Positions 46,301-58,618 of a DNA stretch of 64,000 bases are shown piece after piece. Every line of letters starts with the position of its first letter. Position 1 is the stretch's first letter. The translations under genes were made by a program, and so were the position numbers. Under the pieces are notes generated by a model. The model was not told the origin of the DNA. It worked only from the letters and a program-made list of their open reading frames with translations, and did no database searches. The DNA is taken from the NCBI RefSeq assembly GCF_009905375.1, contig NC_133649.1, positions 222,049,380 through 222,113,379 on the forward strand, read 5' to 3'. The DNA is from Apium graveolens. Its lineage: Eukaryota; Streptophyta; Magnoliopsida; Apiales; Apiaceae.

Positions 46301-46453
46301 GTGAAGACAACCCTACCATGCTTAAAGACATTTTTGCAATCCTACCCAGTTAAATAAGTTTGAAAATTTTTAACTCAACCCTACCCATAGTACGTTGGTT
46401 TAGGTTGGGTCGGTTTTAATGGTTTAAATAATTTAATAAAAAGAAGTTTATTA
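43305..46453. other. Intergenic DNA with two weak exon-like segments
   Basis: On the plus strand, ATG at about 43527 is followed by GTATGTT, and a TTTGTTTCAG acceptor at about 43609 is followed by an open segment to 43670. On the minus strand, an acceptor ending CCGAACAG precedes an open segment of about 70 bases at 44343-44273 (reading GKQLVDSLTSCRKTCHDRVP) with a GTAAGT donor. Neither has a recognisable product or neighbours in phase. The rest shows no gene. Confidence 0.35.
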
Positions 46454-46673
46454 CTTCCTCCGTCCCGATTTTCTTGTCCACTGTTTCTATTATCGCTTGT
46501 CCCAAAAAAATTGTCCACTTTAATAATTATGGTAAAAAATATGTGAATAAAAGAAAAAAACAAGGTAAATATAGTAATCCAAGACCTATATAATGGCAAC
46601 TATTAATATATTTGGGTTGATTGAATAAAATGTGGATTTTGATTGATGGACAAGAAAAACGGGATGGAGGGAG
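46454..46673. mobile_element. Stowaway-type MITE
   Basis: It is 220 bp with ends CTTCCTCCGTCCCG and CGGGATGGAGGGAG, flanked by TA on both sides (46452-46453 and 46674-46675). These are hallmarks of Tc1/mariner-derived Stowaway elements. It sits inside a GGGTTG/ACCCGACCC-rich repeat that spans about 46330-47020, probably an older hAT-like element. Confidence 0.9.
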
Positions 46674-46675
46674 TA

Positions 46676-49600
46676 TTATACAATATCGCTCATTTCGAAA
46701 ATGTAAGTAAAACTAAAATACGTATAATGTCCTAAATCAAATGCATACACACAAAATTTAAGCATACATCTACAAATGAAAGTAATATAATATATAGTTG
46801 TACATAATTTATATATATATATATGTGTATATATATATTAGCAAACAAAATTTGTGACTTAATTAGGGTTTCGTCAGGTTATCTTAAAAAATGTAAAACC
46901 CATACCCAACCCATTTAAGCCATTTTGATTTTTTTTAACCCACTCAAGTATCAGGTTTTTTTATCGGTGTGGTAGGCCGAAAAGGGGGTCGGGTCAGTGA
47001 ACCCGTGAACAACCCTAAAGGAGACCATTAAACCACATTCTAAGAAACCACATGTTTGCAGCTCCCCCCAAAGTATGTTTTGCACCTTCATAAGAAATGT
47101 CTCATATAGCCTTCTCAATAAACTTCAAAACACTATTAAGAGAAACAACATTCGTCCACGCATCCCTCTTAAAACCACAAGCACCAAAATGTCTGACATA
47201 GGACATGTTACACCAAAAAGGTGTGGTGAAATTTTGTTGAATAGGTTAAATAAGATGTTGATGAAACTAATAAAACAATACAAAAAGACAGATAATTTAA
47301 GAGAGCAATTTATCTAGTTCAGCAAAATACATGTGGTTTTACAATAATAGTGTGGTCAGGTGTTATTAATTATTTGTCAAAGTTGAAGTGCTCTTGTAAT
47401 AAGATGTAATCATGTGTTATTAACTATTTGTCAATTTTTAAAGTGCTCTTTAATAAGGAAAGGTCATGTTGCGTTGCATTATCTACCTAGCAACTAAAAT
47501 TTAGAGAAGATTATAGGAAAATTCCAACTTATATTGGGCTTACTCATAATCACTGTTTACAACTACAAAAATCATCAGTTTTACACAATTTATAACTACT
47601 TTATGCAGGAAAATTATCAATTTTTATTTTTTGTAATTGGGAAAATCTACTTATGTTAGCTATTAAGGTCGATTGTTATGGTCATTTGTAGTTGTAGGAG
47701 GTCCATGGTGTGATGAGAGGAGGCATGTGGCGGCACAGAGGTTGCTGCTTATTCCCCAAATATTGTCATTGCTTCTTCTCTGGAAAAGTAGTTCACCACC
47801 CATGGGCCGTCTAACTCCACGCGACATTGCTTTGTCATTGATTCAAAGTGTTAAAGAATTCTCTAGTAAGAATCCTTTGCCTACATATACTCGCTGCTTC
47901 ACGCTCCCAAAAACTTTTGGAACAATGATATTCACTTTGTAGGCCACGTACCCGGCACACACCCAATATCTTAGCTTCTCTATCTACTATTTACCCATCC
48001 TAATTATTACCCAACGACCAACCCTTTCGAAGAATTATTTCAATAACCAGAGACCTCACTAAATATTTTAGGTTCTCTCCCAAATATCTTACCAAACATA
48101 TTATTACCCAACAATTAAATCTTTGGAAAAGTAATTAAATAAATATAATCCTCACTGATTCTTTCCTAAATAGATTCTACCTCTGTTTAGATTGTCTCGT
48201 CTACATACCTGGATGATATTCTCCGAAATACAAGAACACTAGTTATGTGTTCATGGTATCAAAAAATCACCAATAATAATGATTAGAAATTGAATTTGAA
48301 ATTGAGTTCACAGGTACATACAAATGAGCTCCAAAACTGGCAATTGTTGTTTAGACTTAATGTCCGGCAAAAACATCACCTTGTCTCCGGGATGTTGCAC
48401 ATTTCTCCGAGGAAATCTTAGAACTTCAAGGATAACAAAAAAACCGATAGCTTTTTGATCGAGAAAAAAAAACTGAGGTTTTGAGCAATTGCCCATGGTA
48501 TAGGCCATTAATTACGAACTTAAAATTTCTAAAAACACTTAAAAATAGAATGGAATGTTGTTACAAAGTTGTATAGCGACAACATGTCGACTATCAATAT
48601 CGAACAGAACCATGTCCAACACGATTGAATTTATCGTCATTTCTTTGCACCAATGAGAAGCTTGAAATTAGGCTCATTTGCAGTTCTTATATTCCGACCA
48701 GAAAACTAGCTAATATCTGAACAATCTAATTTCCTATTACATCCTTCTTATATCATTAACAAAATGGAAATCGATATGGAAATTATTCATTCAAGAGCTT
48801 GGAAAGCGTGTCGACAAGTTGCTCAGTTTTAACAATTTAATCCAAATTTGGAGCTGTATAGATCATTTTCTGATTTAGTAGTACTAGTTTTATATAGGGA
48901 GGAAGGCAAGAGGACAAAGGCTATCTATCAATTAGGGTTACAAAAATTCGGTTGATCATTGGGCTAGGTTAAAAGGTATTAATTTTATTGTCTTTTGGGC
49001 CAAATAAAGAAAAATAGACTTTTACAATAAGATCTTACATTCTATACATGTCAATTTGTACATTATATATGCTCTTCTTAACATTTTTTACCATTTCCGA
49101 TTAAGTTTACTCATAATACACTATATATGTTCATTTTTAAAACAATGACCAATTAAATTTTTTTAAATTACTTGGTACTTTGTATTTCTATTCTTTTGTT
49201 TTTAGGATTTATTCATATTATAACATTCTATACATGTTCAATCCTATTTAAGTTTTGAATTTATTATACATATTTATAGTAATTTTTGTATAAAATTTAA
49301 ATATATTATATAAACATACAAGAGGCCCAGGCTATGCAAGGGTTTTGAGTGATACTAGTATATAATAAAGAATAAAAAAGAGTACATTATAGAAATGAAA
49401 TAATAGTTCCCAAAACATATAAAATAAAAAAGCAAGTGTCGGTGCAAAAAAGAGAAAGGGTGAGATGAACATAAAAAAATTGACAAAAAACAACCACTGT
49501 AATGTGGTAGTGTATGTGCGCGCACTTGTGTGTGAAAATTAACAAAGGGAAAAAATAAAATTGGAAGACTGTTCTTTGTCTAGAGAAACAGAAGTAAACT

Positions 49601-51176
49601 CAGAATAATATATAAAAAGAAACAAGAGATAATAAGAGTAGGGTACAAAGAAATATGAGCAAGGTAACAGAGAAGAAAAATAGATGAGAAGTACACAAAG
49701 AAGGACAATAGATGGGGCAGGGTCATTGATCTTCGAATTTCATGTTTTGCAGTTGTTTCATTTTCTTTTGAAAGTATATGAAAGAAAATATTTTTTGTTG
49801 CGTGACTTATCATCGCCTGATTGAGAGTAAGCAATAAAGGGAATGACCTCGCTAGAGTCATGTCACATCGTTCAGTCGACGAATAAAAGCATCACCCCTG
49901 TCCCGCCTCTCAATCAATCGCGCTTTGAATAAATTAATAATAGGAGAATCTGAGGAAGTGATTCCCAGATGTATTTGGCCAATACAAGCTGTCATAGTTT
50001 GTTTTGATTACAAAGATTGATTTTTAATCTGTAGTTCATATTAATTCTTTCCCAGTTTATATTTTATAGCTTACACATTATACCCCTTGTTAACTACGTA
50101 TAGGCTGATGTTTTCGGTGATACAATACAAGACATTATTTCTGTGTCTATAACCATCAATTCAACATTCCTAAAAGCTTGTTTAAACTATTAAACTTGTC
50201 TACACGAAGCTCTGGCTAGAGGAGATTAACCAGTAATTTAAACACTATATACTTAAGTTGCCAGGTATTCAAGCTTAACCACTCTACAAACGGATATGTT
50301 TTGACAATAAATAATACACATCTTCCACCTCAGAAATTGAATGTTGTAAATTTATTACTTAATCTGATTTCATTCCACTATCGGTACTCCCTCTGGTGCT
50401 TCTACAGAGATATTACGGCAAAAAAAATTTCAATCTGGAGAATATGTAAGAGGGGTTTAATCCTAGGACAGTAACATCGATAAGTCCAGTACCTCCATCA
50501 ATGTGCTAACAAAACGAAAGGCTTATATGCATATAATGCCACTCTTTGATGATGACTAGAGATGGAAGAAGGGCTTTGGAGCAGAGTATCTTGACAAACC
50601 AAACGCAAGCAGCCAAGAAAAACATGGTAGGATGCTTGTGAATGGGCACAGAAACCTCAAAAAAGTAATTCTTGTGATCTAAATAAACAATGTTATATTG
50701 AAATAAAAAAAAAGGTCACCCTAAATAGACCTCACACCCAGATACCGTTGCTAGTTGCATCTTCATTTAGAAACCCGCACATCTTTAGTTGGCTCAAGAG
50801 TTGGGTTAAGCTCACTAAGAGACTGTTACAAAGTTCAAGATCAGCAAAGATACAATCCACTCCGACCAAGCCAGCAAGATATTTTGTTTTCTAAGGCGAA
50901 CATGTTTATTTGGACACAATTGGTTCCCTATATTCTTAGAAAATGAATATATGTTCTCTTTATAGATCTATGTGGCCGGCAACTTTGTTCGAAGTTTTAA
51001 ACATAACCCTGATTTCTTAATGTTCACCTATTTAAGAACCCAAGTTATAACAAAATCCCAACAATTAATAAATGCCACTTAAAGATAAAACATACGAACA
51101 TATTTGCTTGAATGGCTACATTTATTGAACTTCAACGTCAAAGAGAATATATTAATTTGAATAGGAGGAGAATGGA
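46676..51176. other. Intergenic DNA without a supported gene
   Basis: Two frames are long enough to mention but have no recognisable product: a plus frame at 47673-47942 and a minus frame at 48508-48308 (MAYTMGNCSKPQFFFLDQKA), the latter followed by a possible GTATGT donor. From 46850 to 47020 there are GGGTCGGGT-type repeats. The remaining sequence is AT-rich. Confidence 0.5.
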
Positions 51177-54100
51177 TCAGTCAATCCATATTACTTGCTT
51201 TCCTTTACCAGTTGAAGTATTTGCTGCAGATTTGGCAGAGGCTTCCTTCTTGTTGAGATAAGCCACAGGGTCTACATACGATTCCGTGCCAGGATACCTA
51301 TAAAATTAATAAAACCATATTATTCAAGTAAATATCCAATTTCTAACAATGGTAAATTAACATATAATTAACTTCCAAACCTGCTTGCCTTTACACCATC
51401 TACACCAGTTTCCTGGAATATATTATCTGCAAAATTTGTAAATCAGCTAAAATGCATGAATTGCAAATATAAATCCACGAGACAATTCAGGCATATTTAA
51501 TTTTGCTGTGTTTACTGCCCAGGTTTATTTAACTACCGAGCTGTCAAAGACTGAGTAGGTTTCAAACTCGGAAATTTGATTTTGTCACAGCTCACAAGCC
51601 TTTGTACACATCATGAGCATATTGGTGGTGATCCAAGGAAGGAATCTTATGTACCATCAAGGCCTCATCCCTAGTTTTTTTTCTGGTAGCAATCAATATG
51701 ACTACTTGCTTAAATCTTGATACCTGCCTATTACTTTAAGTATCTTTAAAATTCTCTTTGATTACTGAAAGGCAGAAATTAGAGCCCTAGTTCCAGACTA
51801 ATTAACCGGTATTAGAGCATCAACAGTACATAAGACCACTTTGCCTCTTTTTATTCTGGACCCATTTACATGCTAACTATCATGAAGTGGCAAGTGGTTA
51901 TCTTTCTACAATGCCCAACACTACTTTCTATTGACCACTTTCATTTAAAATAATATTATATCAACACTTTCAACCAGTGTTGTTTGAGGCGAAGATTCTA
52001 AAAAAGCACAAGACCTAATTTCGAAGAGTAAATCAGAGCGCCAGCGCCATTAATCGCATGTTTTGTTGAACAAAGTACAAATCATAAATTTAAAAAGAAA
52101 AAAAACTTGAATAATCTTAACATTCGAACATAACAGGGGGTACACATAAATGTTGAACAAAGTACAAATCATAAATTTAAAAAGAAAAAAAAACTTGAAA
52201 AATCTTAACATTAAAACATAACACGGAGTACACATAAATTTCAACATAATACGGATTATTATATCATTTAAGTTAATTGACATACACATATTTTAAATTA
52301 AAAAAGATTAGAATTATATTTATCTAGAACAGTTAACAATTTTTGTCTTGATTATAGTAGTTCATATTAATTTAAAATTACAAACCCATTACCCCTCCAA
52401 TTACTTTTCTCTTTTAAGCACATCCTCTCTTATAATTACCACTGTTCCATATCTTCCTTCTTCTCCACTTGTTTTCTACAATTATTACAGTAAAATTAGT
52501 ATCCAATAAGTATATTTTCTAGACATCCCTTTCTCATTTTACTAATATTGCATCTCCATCAATTCTCTCGACATTCAATACTCAAATTCTTTTTAATTTA
52601 TTTTACAAAATTAAGTGATCCCTAAAAACATAATTGGTGATTTGTGGTATACAAATTGATGATTTGTGTAACCTGTATTGGGAAATTTGAGTTCAAATCA
52701 CTCATCCAAATTATGGGTGATTTTTAGTATAAAAAATGACAATTCTTATTATACAAAGTGGTGATTGGTGTACAGTAAGAGGTGATATACTACTCTAAAA
52801 GGGGATATAGGACACCATTATCAATTACAAATAACTAATTTGTTAACTTTTAAATCATTAATGATCTACATCTTCATGAATTTGATTAGTGATCGGGGGT
52901 TTTTAGTTTGTTTCAGTTACTGCAACTAGTGCCATAATTGATTTATTACACATCTCATCAAAAGAAAAGTAAGGAAGAAGAGCAGAGAATGTCTCCGGGA
53001 TATATGGTAGTGGTGGTGATTTCTATCTCACGATGGTGATATATGTGTGTGTATATGTCATATGTTTTTAGGTAGATGTATTTAAACTTTGGAAAAGATT
53101 CATTCCATGTTTCAAAATCATGTGGAATGATGGCCCAATAGGAGAACTTTGTAATAGAACCATCCCATGTCTGAAAATCGCATGGAGCGATCAACGGAGT
53201 GGAGAAGCTAGGTGGAAATCTGACAGTGAAAATAAAAGAAGAGAATTGGTTTCTCGAAGGTTTAATATTGCGTAATTCTTGTGTAAAAATTCCATTCTCA
53301 ATAACATGTATGAATTTCTTAGAAATATAAGTTAAGAAGCCCTGATTAATATTAGCGAGCCTGTTCTTTTTAGTTTAAATAATAAATACTGAATTATACA
53401 ATTGTATACTTGAATTTTATTCAGAATCATTTTGGTTCCCCAATGTTACTTGTTAAGTTAATTTTATATCTATATATAGAACACCAACTCAATATATTGT
53501 TTCTTACTTTCTTGTGATAATCAGAGGGGTAAAACCCCAGTCCCAATTGATGGCTTTAGGGAATTAATAGGTGCAACTAAGACCCAGCTCCCGCTTGGAT
53601 GTCAATACGAAACAAATAGATATACCCTTTGATACAACTTAATGAAACCAATCCTAAACTAGAAAGTTTTAAAACTGAACCAACAAAGATTGATTTGGTT
53701 ATGGTTCCTACTTTTAGAAATCGCACCTAATTAGTTTCAGAGCAGTTTGTGATCGAAACTGCACAATTTTCAAGCCTGCCTACTTTGTATCTTCTGTATG
53801 TTAACAATAGTAATTTTGCAGGTGGTTAATACTTGCCTACACTAGACTAATAGTAATCTTGCAGGTGGTTATTACTTGCCTACACTAGACTAATAGCACT
53901 TGTAAATTTCTAAAAGTGATCGATAACGTACAAGACTCCATAAGATTTAATGAATTAAATCACATCAGAAACATGAAATAATTTAAGCAGGTAAAGCATA
54001 TACCATAATAACGATCAGAGTAGATTGTCTACTAGTGTCACTCGTCAAAATGCTTTTATGATAAAAGAACCATAATAATATAAAAATGAAGAGTTTAGAA

Positions 54101-54305
54101 AAAAATATTAGTTGTAGCAAATGCAGCAAGGTTTTCTGCTGGGAAAAAGAGTTTCAAACCCAGTTAAAACCCTTTCAGCAACTTCTTTGTGATAAGATTA
54201 CCTCCAAAAATATCTTTATCCGAAAGATACGTTCCCAGTAACAGTTGCCTCATGTCAGCTTCATACTTTTTAGCGCGTACACCTGCCTCCTTTAGATACT
54301 GTTCC
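51177..54305 (-). CDS. Host gene, three 3' exons, product not recognised
   Basis: Three segments with good splice sites join in phase: exon 54305-54202 (EQYLKEAGVRAKKYEADMRQ at its start), exon 51426-51381 (NIFQETGVDGVKASR) and terminal exon 51297-51177 (YPGTESYVDPVAYLNKKEAS to VIWID and TGA at 51179-51177). The acceptors end in CAG, CAG and TAG, and the donors start GTAATC and GTTTGG. The split codons are GGA G/AT and AG/G, giving an uninterrupted chain of about 90 residues that ends with a Ser/Lys-rich tail. A fourth segment ending at 55420 would continue it upstream. I do not recognise the family. The long introns contain miniature-element debris and small tandem duplications. No repeat-type protein motif is present, so this is the best host gene candidate here. 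Confidence 0.68.
52064..52239. repeat. Tandem duplication of about 87 bp in an intron
   Basis: TGTTGAACAAAGTACAAATC starts at 52064 and again at 52151. Both copies run to a GTACACATAAAT segment. Confidence 0.92.
53807..53892. repeat. Tandem duplication of about 43 bp in an intron
   Basis: ATAGTAATTTTGCAGGTGGT followed by TACTTGCCTACACTAGACTA is repeated from about 53850 with two or three substitutions. Confidence 0.92.
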
Positions 54306-55419
54306 CTGAACCAAAAGGTACATATCATTTAGGGTTACTCAAATGGAAGAATCATGCAGGCTCCAAATTATCGATATGTTTGGCTATGGTAAAACCTAGG
54401 CTTTAAATTTATTATGATTAGCATCTAAACATGATCCTAATTCGTTAAGTTCCTTCACATCCAAAAGGAGCCCAAAACTTATTGTAACAGTTGCATTTAA
54501 CATGATAAAAGTATATGATAACACTTTAAATTCTGAATGCTTTTTACCACGAAGCAGGTCCAGTACTATTAGGAAAACGAGCTAATGAGTGCTACAATAC
54601 AAAAAACATGAGCATGGATGCAGATGCGCATTACCGGGATACGGGAATTTGGAAAATTCAAAAATATAAGCATTTTAGTGCGGGGTGATGCGACAATAAT
54701 AAAAAAAGAGAGAAAAATGTACGTAATTCGGGGAGTTACACGAGTACATTATATATTTTAATGATAAATTTAGTAATTTTTTAATTCAGGTGTATTCAAG
54801 CTCATAAACAAATATAAAAATATATATATGTAATATAAAATCAAGAGCTGCATTCAAAGAATCAAATTAATGTACTAAGCTAAACGGTCAAACTCCAAAG
54901 CATAAGTAAATCATTTTTAATAATTGAAAGACATAATCTTAAATATTCATTCCCCACTTAACATTAAAACTTAAAATTATTGAAACTGATTAACTAACCA
55001 AATATACTAAACGAAATAACTAAATATTAACTTGTATGCAAATAGGATAGAAACTACAGTTATAGTCCATTGTATACATACATCAAAAAAATCACTCCTT
55101 AATTCATACATATTTAAACATAGATTTTACATCTATGTTCTTTGGACTCTTCATTTTACCTCGAATACCTGTGTCAAACACTTGACACGCGGACATGAAC
55201 ATTCAGATTTAGACAGTTTAGGCCGCAAACATGTACATTTGTTAGAACGTTGCCGAGTCCTCCACTTGGACACCTAATGTTGGAGACTTCCAGCCGAGTC
55301 GGGTAACAAAAATTTACATAATAAATTAACACTAAAAGAAAATGGAGATTGAGATGGGGATCTGATAACACATCGGTGTTATCATCGATTACTGATAAGT
55401 GAGGAGAAGAAAGATTTAC

Positions 55420-55450
55420 CTCTTCTCTGCTTGGCGATTGAACAGGTGAC
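55420..55450 (-). other. Possible upstream exon end of the host gene
   Basis: The minus-strand sequence ending at 55420 before the donor GTAAATC reads LFNRQAEKR in the phase required by the next exon. Five codons upstream of this there is an in-frame TAA, no ATG and no clear acceptor. The gene's 5' end is therefore unresolved or lost. The tandem duplication at 55434-55551 overlaps this point. Confidence 0.4.
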
Positions 55451-55551
55451 CGCAAAATTAAAAAAACTACCCTTCCTGCAACCCTTTAATGGGCGATTGA
55501 ACAGGTGACCAAAAAATTAAATAAAAAAAACTACCCTTCCCGCAACCCTTT
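55434..55551. repeat. Tandem duplication of about 58 bp at the possible exon border
   Basis: GCGATTGAACAGGTGACC followed by an A-run, ACTACCCTTCC and GCAACCCTTTAAT occurs twice in direct order. The copies differ by a few substitutions and the A-run length. Confidence 0.92.
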
Positions 55552-55679
55552 AATCCCAGCCAAGAATACAGGTATATGCCGGGTGGCACACCGCGTACGG
55601 ACAGCCGCCACACCCCTCTTCCTAAGCTAGCATCACCCACAAAATCCCTTTGACGCGGAATGAGGGAGTAAATGCATTA

Positions 55680-56095
55680 CATAGTAATAAGTATTTATTT
55701 TATATTTTTAGTTAAGACTAGATTTTATTGTGATTTATTAGATATTTATTATATTAGATAAATAAATTATCAAGAAGATTTTAGATTATAGTAATAGGAA
55801 AATACTATGTTTGTTTCCTTCATTATAAAGATTTTACTTTGTGGCTAAATTTAGGGATTTACTCCATTTAAGAAGATGTGACCTTTATCTAGAAGAAGAC
55901 TTTGATAATTAGTTAATTGAGAGTGTTTTCTCTTGTTATGGGTTGCGATACTAACAAACGCTTCTCTTCTGTGGTTAAGAAATCCTAGGGATAATGGGTG
56001 GTTCTGCTTCGGTTAAATTACCTTAAGCTTGTGGATTTGCTACGGTTAATCCACAATTATATATTATTTTACTTGTTTTTAATTGTTGTCCAGCA
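55680..56095 (+). repeat. Old plus-strand LTR-like repeat, left copy
   Basis: The segment containing GGATTTACTCCATTTAAGAA and CTAACAAACGCTTCTCTTCT is repeated at 62740-63030. A Met-tRNA-like primer site, TAGTATTAGAGC at 56102-56113, follows within a few bases of the presumed end, which supports an LTR. The outer boundary is not defined. Confidence 0.6.
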
Positions 56096-56101
56096 TCAAA
56101 G

Positions 56102-56113
56102 TAGTATTAGAGC
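56102..56113 (+). other. Primer-binding-site-like sequence after the old LTR
   Basis: TAGTATTAGAGC differs by two bases from TGGTATCAGAGC, the initiator tRNA-Met complement, and lies 6 bases after the LTR-like end CCAGCA. Confidence 0.55.
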
Positions 56114-56461
56114 TTATGTTCCAAACATCAATTTCTTAAATGGTGTTAGATATAGGGTTTCGCAAAAAAATTCAATCACGGTAATTATCCACCCAGCACT
56201 ATTTCATCAACACTATTGATCCGGTAAAACTACAATGGCCATAATTCTACGCTTCTTGATGCTACTTGCACTATGATCTTAAGAGTATACTCGATGTGAT
56301 TGATGACTTGGTATTAATATGCGGTGTAGAAAAGATGTCAAGGGAGCCTATTAAACACCACAAGGATATCAAATCACATAGTAAACGTGCGATGGTTAAA
56401 AAAAATTAATTGATAAACATCCTACAATTCAGTCTTATAACATTAAAAAAGATGAGTGCAA

Positions 56462-56811
56462 TGAAATTACTCTTAAATATTAACTGAACAATTCGAACTA
56501 ACAGGACTCACACAATAACACTACTAATCTAAACTGATTTGATTAAACTACGAATGATAAGACCTTCCCGGTGCTTTGATTACATTCTCAGACTTTCGAG
56601 TAGCTGAGGAACTCCCAAACACCACAAGGGTTACCAGATAATACATTCTATACCTAATTTCATTTTCTTTCCTCCCCTTATCCCCTTTCTACACTTGTCC
56701 TTTAAATACTTACCCCTGTTGCAATTACCTTTCTGCCCCCATCTGTTTTCTTAAAACGATGTCGTACATACGTTATAGGCATGCCTGCTCTATTATTATT
56801 ATGCTGAAACA
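56462..56811 (-). repeat. 3' LTR of the Reina-like element
   Basis: It is 350 bp, TGAAATTACTCTTAAATATT to GCTGAAACA on the plus strand. It matches 61908-62266 closely, with the ATT trinucleotide run shorter here. In element sense it is preceded by a G-run of 13 (56832-56820), the polypurine tract. Confidence 0.92.
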
Positions 56812-57314
56812 TTGCAATACCCCCCCCCCCCCGCCAGGACCTTTACCTTGTCCTCAAGGTGAAAATGGGGGAACTGTTCCATGACCACATCTGCACTCTC
56901 CCATGTAGCATCAAAATCAGGGGTGTTCTTCCATTTGATCAGCACGTCAGCGATAACTGTCTGACCTTCCAATCTGTTGCGCAGATTCAATACTTCCTCC
57001 GGTTCAACCAAGAGTTCTAACTCAGGACCAAGTTGCATTGGCAGAGCAGAGGAAACTGATGTACTGCCCACAGCTTTTTTAAGTTGCAAGACATGAAACA
57101 CAGGGTGAAGTTTGCTGGTTGGAGGTAGGTTCAACCGATAAGCAACTTGTCCAATGCGCTCTGTGATCTCAAAAGGCCCGTAGAAACGAGCTGCTAGTTT
57201 CTCAAAGGGTCTGTTGGCTAACGATTTTTTACGGTACGGTTGTAATTTATGATACACCTTCTCTCCAATGAAATATTGCACCTCCCTGCGGTGATTATCA
57301 GCTGTTGATTTCAT
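56799..57314 (-). pseudogene. Integrase C-terminus with chromodomain, Reina-like element
   Basis: A 171-residue frame with the integrase C-terminal fold (HPVFHVLQLKK at 70-80) and then a chromodomain at about 104-158 (VLIKWKNTPDFDATWES at 124-140). Chromodomains of this lineage are thought to steer insertion by binding modified histones. The coding end runs into the polypurine tract and LTR start. The upstream part of integrase is in other frames. Confidence 0.9.
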
Positions 57315-58374
57315 AATTTGCTGGCCTCGTACAGGTGGAAATGAAGCTCGTCAAGTAATGCATCTCGTTCTAGAAGACTCTCTTCCAAATTGTCCACTGG
57401 GGTATGACCATTGCCTAAGCGAAGCAGGTGTGGTGGCTCTCTACCATACAAAGCCTGAAAAGGAGACATCTTTATCGACATGTGAGGTGCTGTATTATAC
57501 CAAAATTCTGCCCAGTTGATCCATTTTGCCCATAACTTGGGTTAATCAGACACAAAACAGCAGAGGTAAGTCTCCAAACATTTATTAACCACTTCAGATT
57601 GCCCGTCGGATTTGGGATGATACGCTGAGCTGCGTTTCAGAGTTGTCCCTTGCAGCCTAAACATCTCTCGCCAAAACAACTCATGAAGATTTTATCCCGA
57701 TCTGAGATGATAGATATGGGAAATCCATGTAGCTTCACCACTTCAGAAATGAACACCGTAGCTACTGTTAAAGCCAAGAAATAATGTTTAAGTTTAATGA
57801 AATGAACGTATTTCGTTAGCCGGTCTACCATCACTAAAATAGTATCATAACCTTGCGAACGAGGGAGGCCCTCGATGAAATCCATAGTGATTTGGTCCCA
57901 CACTTGAGCTGGCAGTAGTGGTATTGGTTGAAGTAACCCGGCTGGACTTTGATTTGAAACCTTATTTTGCTGACATATGCCACATCCTTGGACATACTTG
58001 GCCACAGCCTTTCTCATTCCCTGCCAATACCAGTCTCCAGCCATTCGAAGGTATGTTTTGAGCTCTCCGGAGTGTCCACCCACGGGCAAATCGTGGTATT
58101 CATGTAGTAGTTTGTGCACAAAAACAGATTTCTTGGGTATCACTACTCGATTCTTATACAACAACCTCCCATCTGCTACAGAAAAATGTATTATTGCTCC
58201 CTTTCCTTCCTCCACCTCTTTCTTGAGACGGCTGAGAAACACATCTTGCTCTAACTCCTTAAATAACTCAGTCCAATCAATCACACTTGATGATAACATA
58301 GTGGATAACAACACTTCTCCATTTGATTTACAAGATAAAGCATCAGCAACCTTGTTGGAGGAACCCATTTTGTA
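57315..58374 (-). pseudogene. Integrase core of the Reina-like element
   Basis: Downstream of the plastid insertion the frame resumes at [16 protein letters not shown], then carries the zinc motif ([20 protein letters not shown] and CGICQQNK) and catalytic segments MDFIEGLP and ISDRDKIF. A frameshift near 57640 follows. The third catalytic residue appears in SEVVNK-type sequence near 57595-57610 in another frame. At least two more stops occur before 57314. Confidence 0.88.
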
Positions 58375-58618
58375 CACAAATGAATTTTTGTTCAAGAATG
58401 AAATCTTATTGGAACTGTCCATATCCGGTTCATCCTTCGGAACCATATCACATCCCGGATATGATGAAATAGGATGAATTGAGACGGTATTTTGTAAATA
58501 CGTAATTATCTTGAATATATTAACCATTTCTTTCTTTTCCGACCGCCTCGAAGGGACAAAAGAAAGATCTTGTTGTTTCTTCAACAATTTCTGATCTCTA
58601 GTGGACCTCTTAGTAGGA
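58375..58618 (-). other. ycf2: Chloroplast ycf2 fragment (NUPT) inserted in retrotransposon pol
   Basis: The minus strand encodes about 80 residues that I recognise as chloroplast Ycf2 (for example [20 protein letters not shown] and [20 protein letters not shown]), with only a few differences from the usual eudicot sequence. The retroelement reads FEIGFE on one side and [13 protein letters not shown] on the other. The 244 bp insertion length explains the frame change between RNase H and integrase exactly. The upstream joint shares about 11 bases (TTGGGTTCGAA) between donor and target. The near-identity suggests a recent transfer. It is a piece of an internal part of the gene and is not functional. 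Confidence 0.95.

Noticed and set aside
49580..49861. 93-residue hydrophobic minus-strand frame
   Set aside because: AT-rich low-complexity sequence, no splice or context support.
57977..58477. 166-residue plus-strand frame
   Set aside because: Antisense shadow of integrase and the ycf2 piece.
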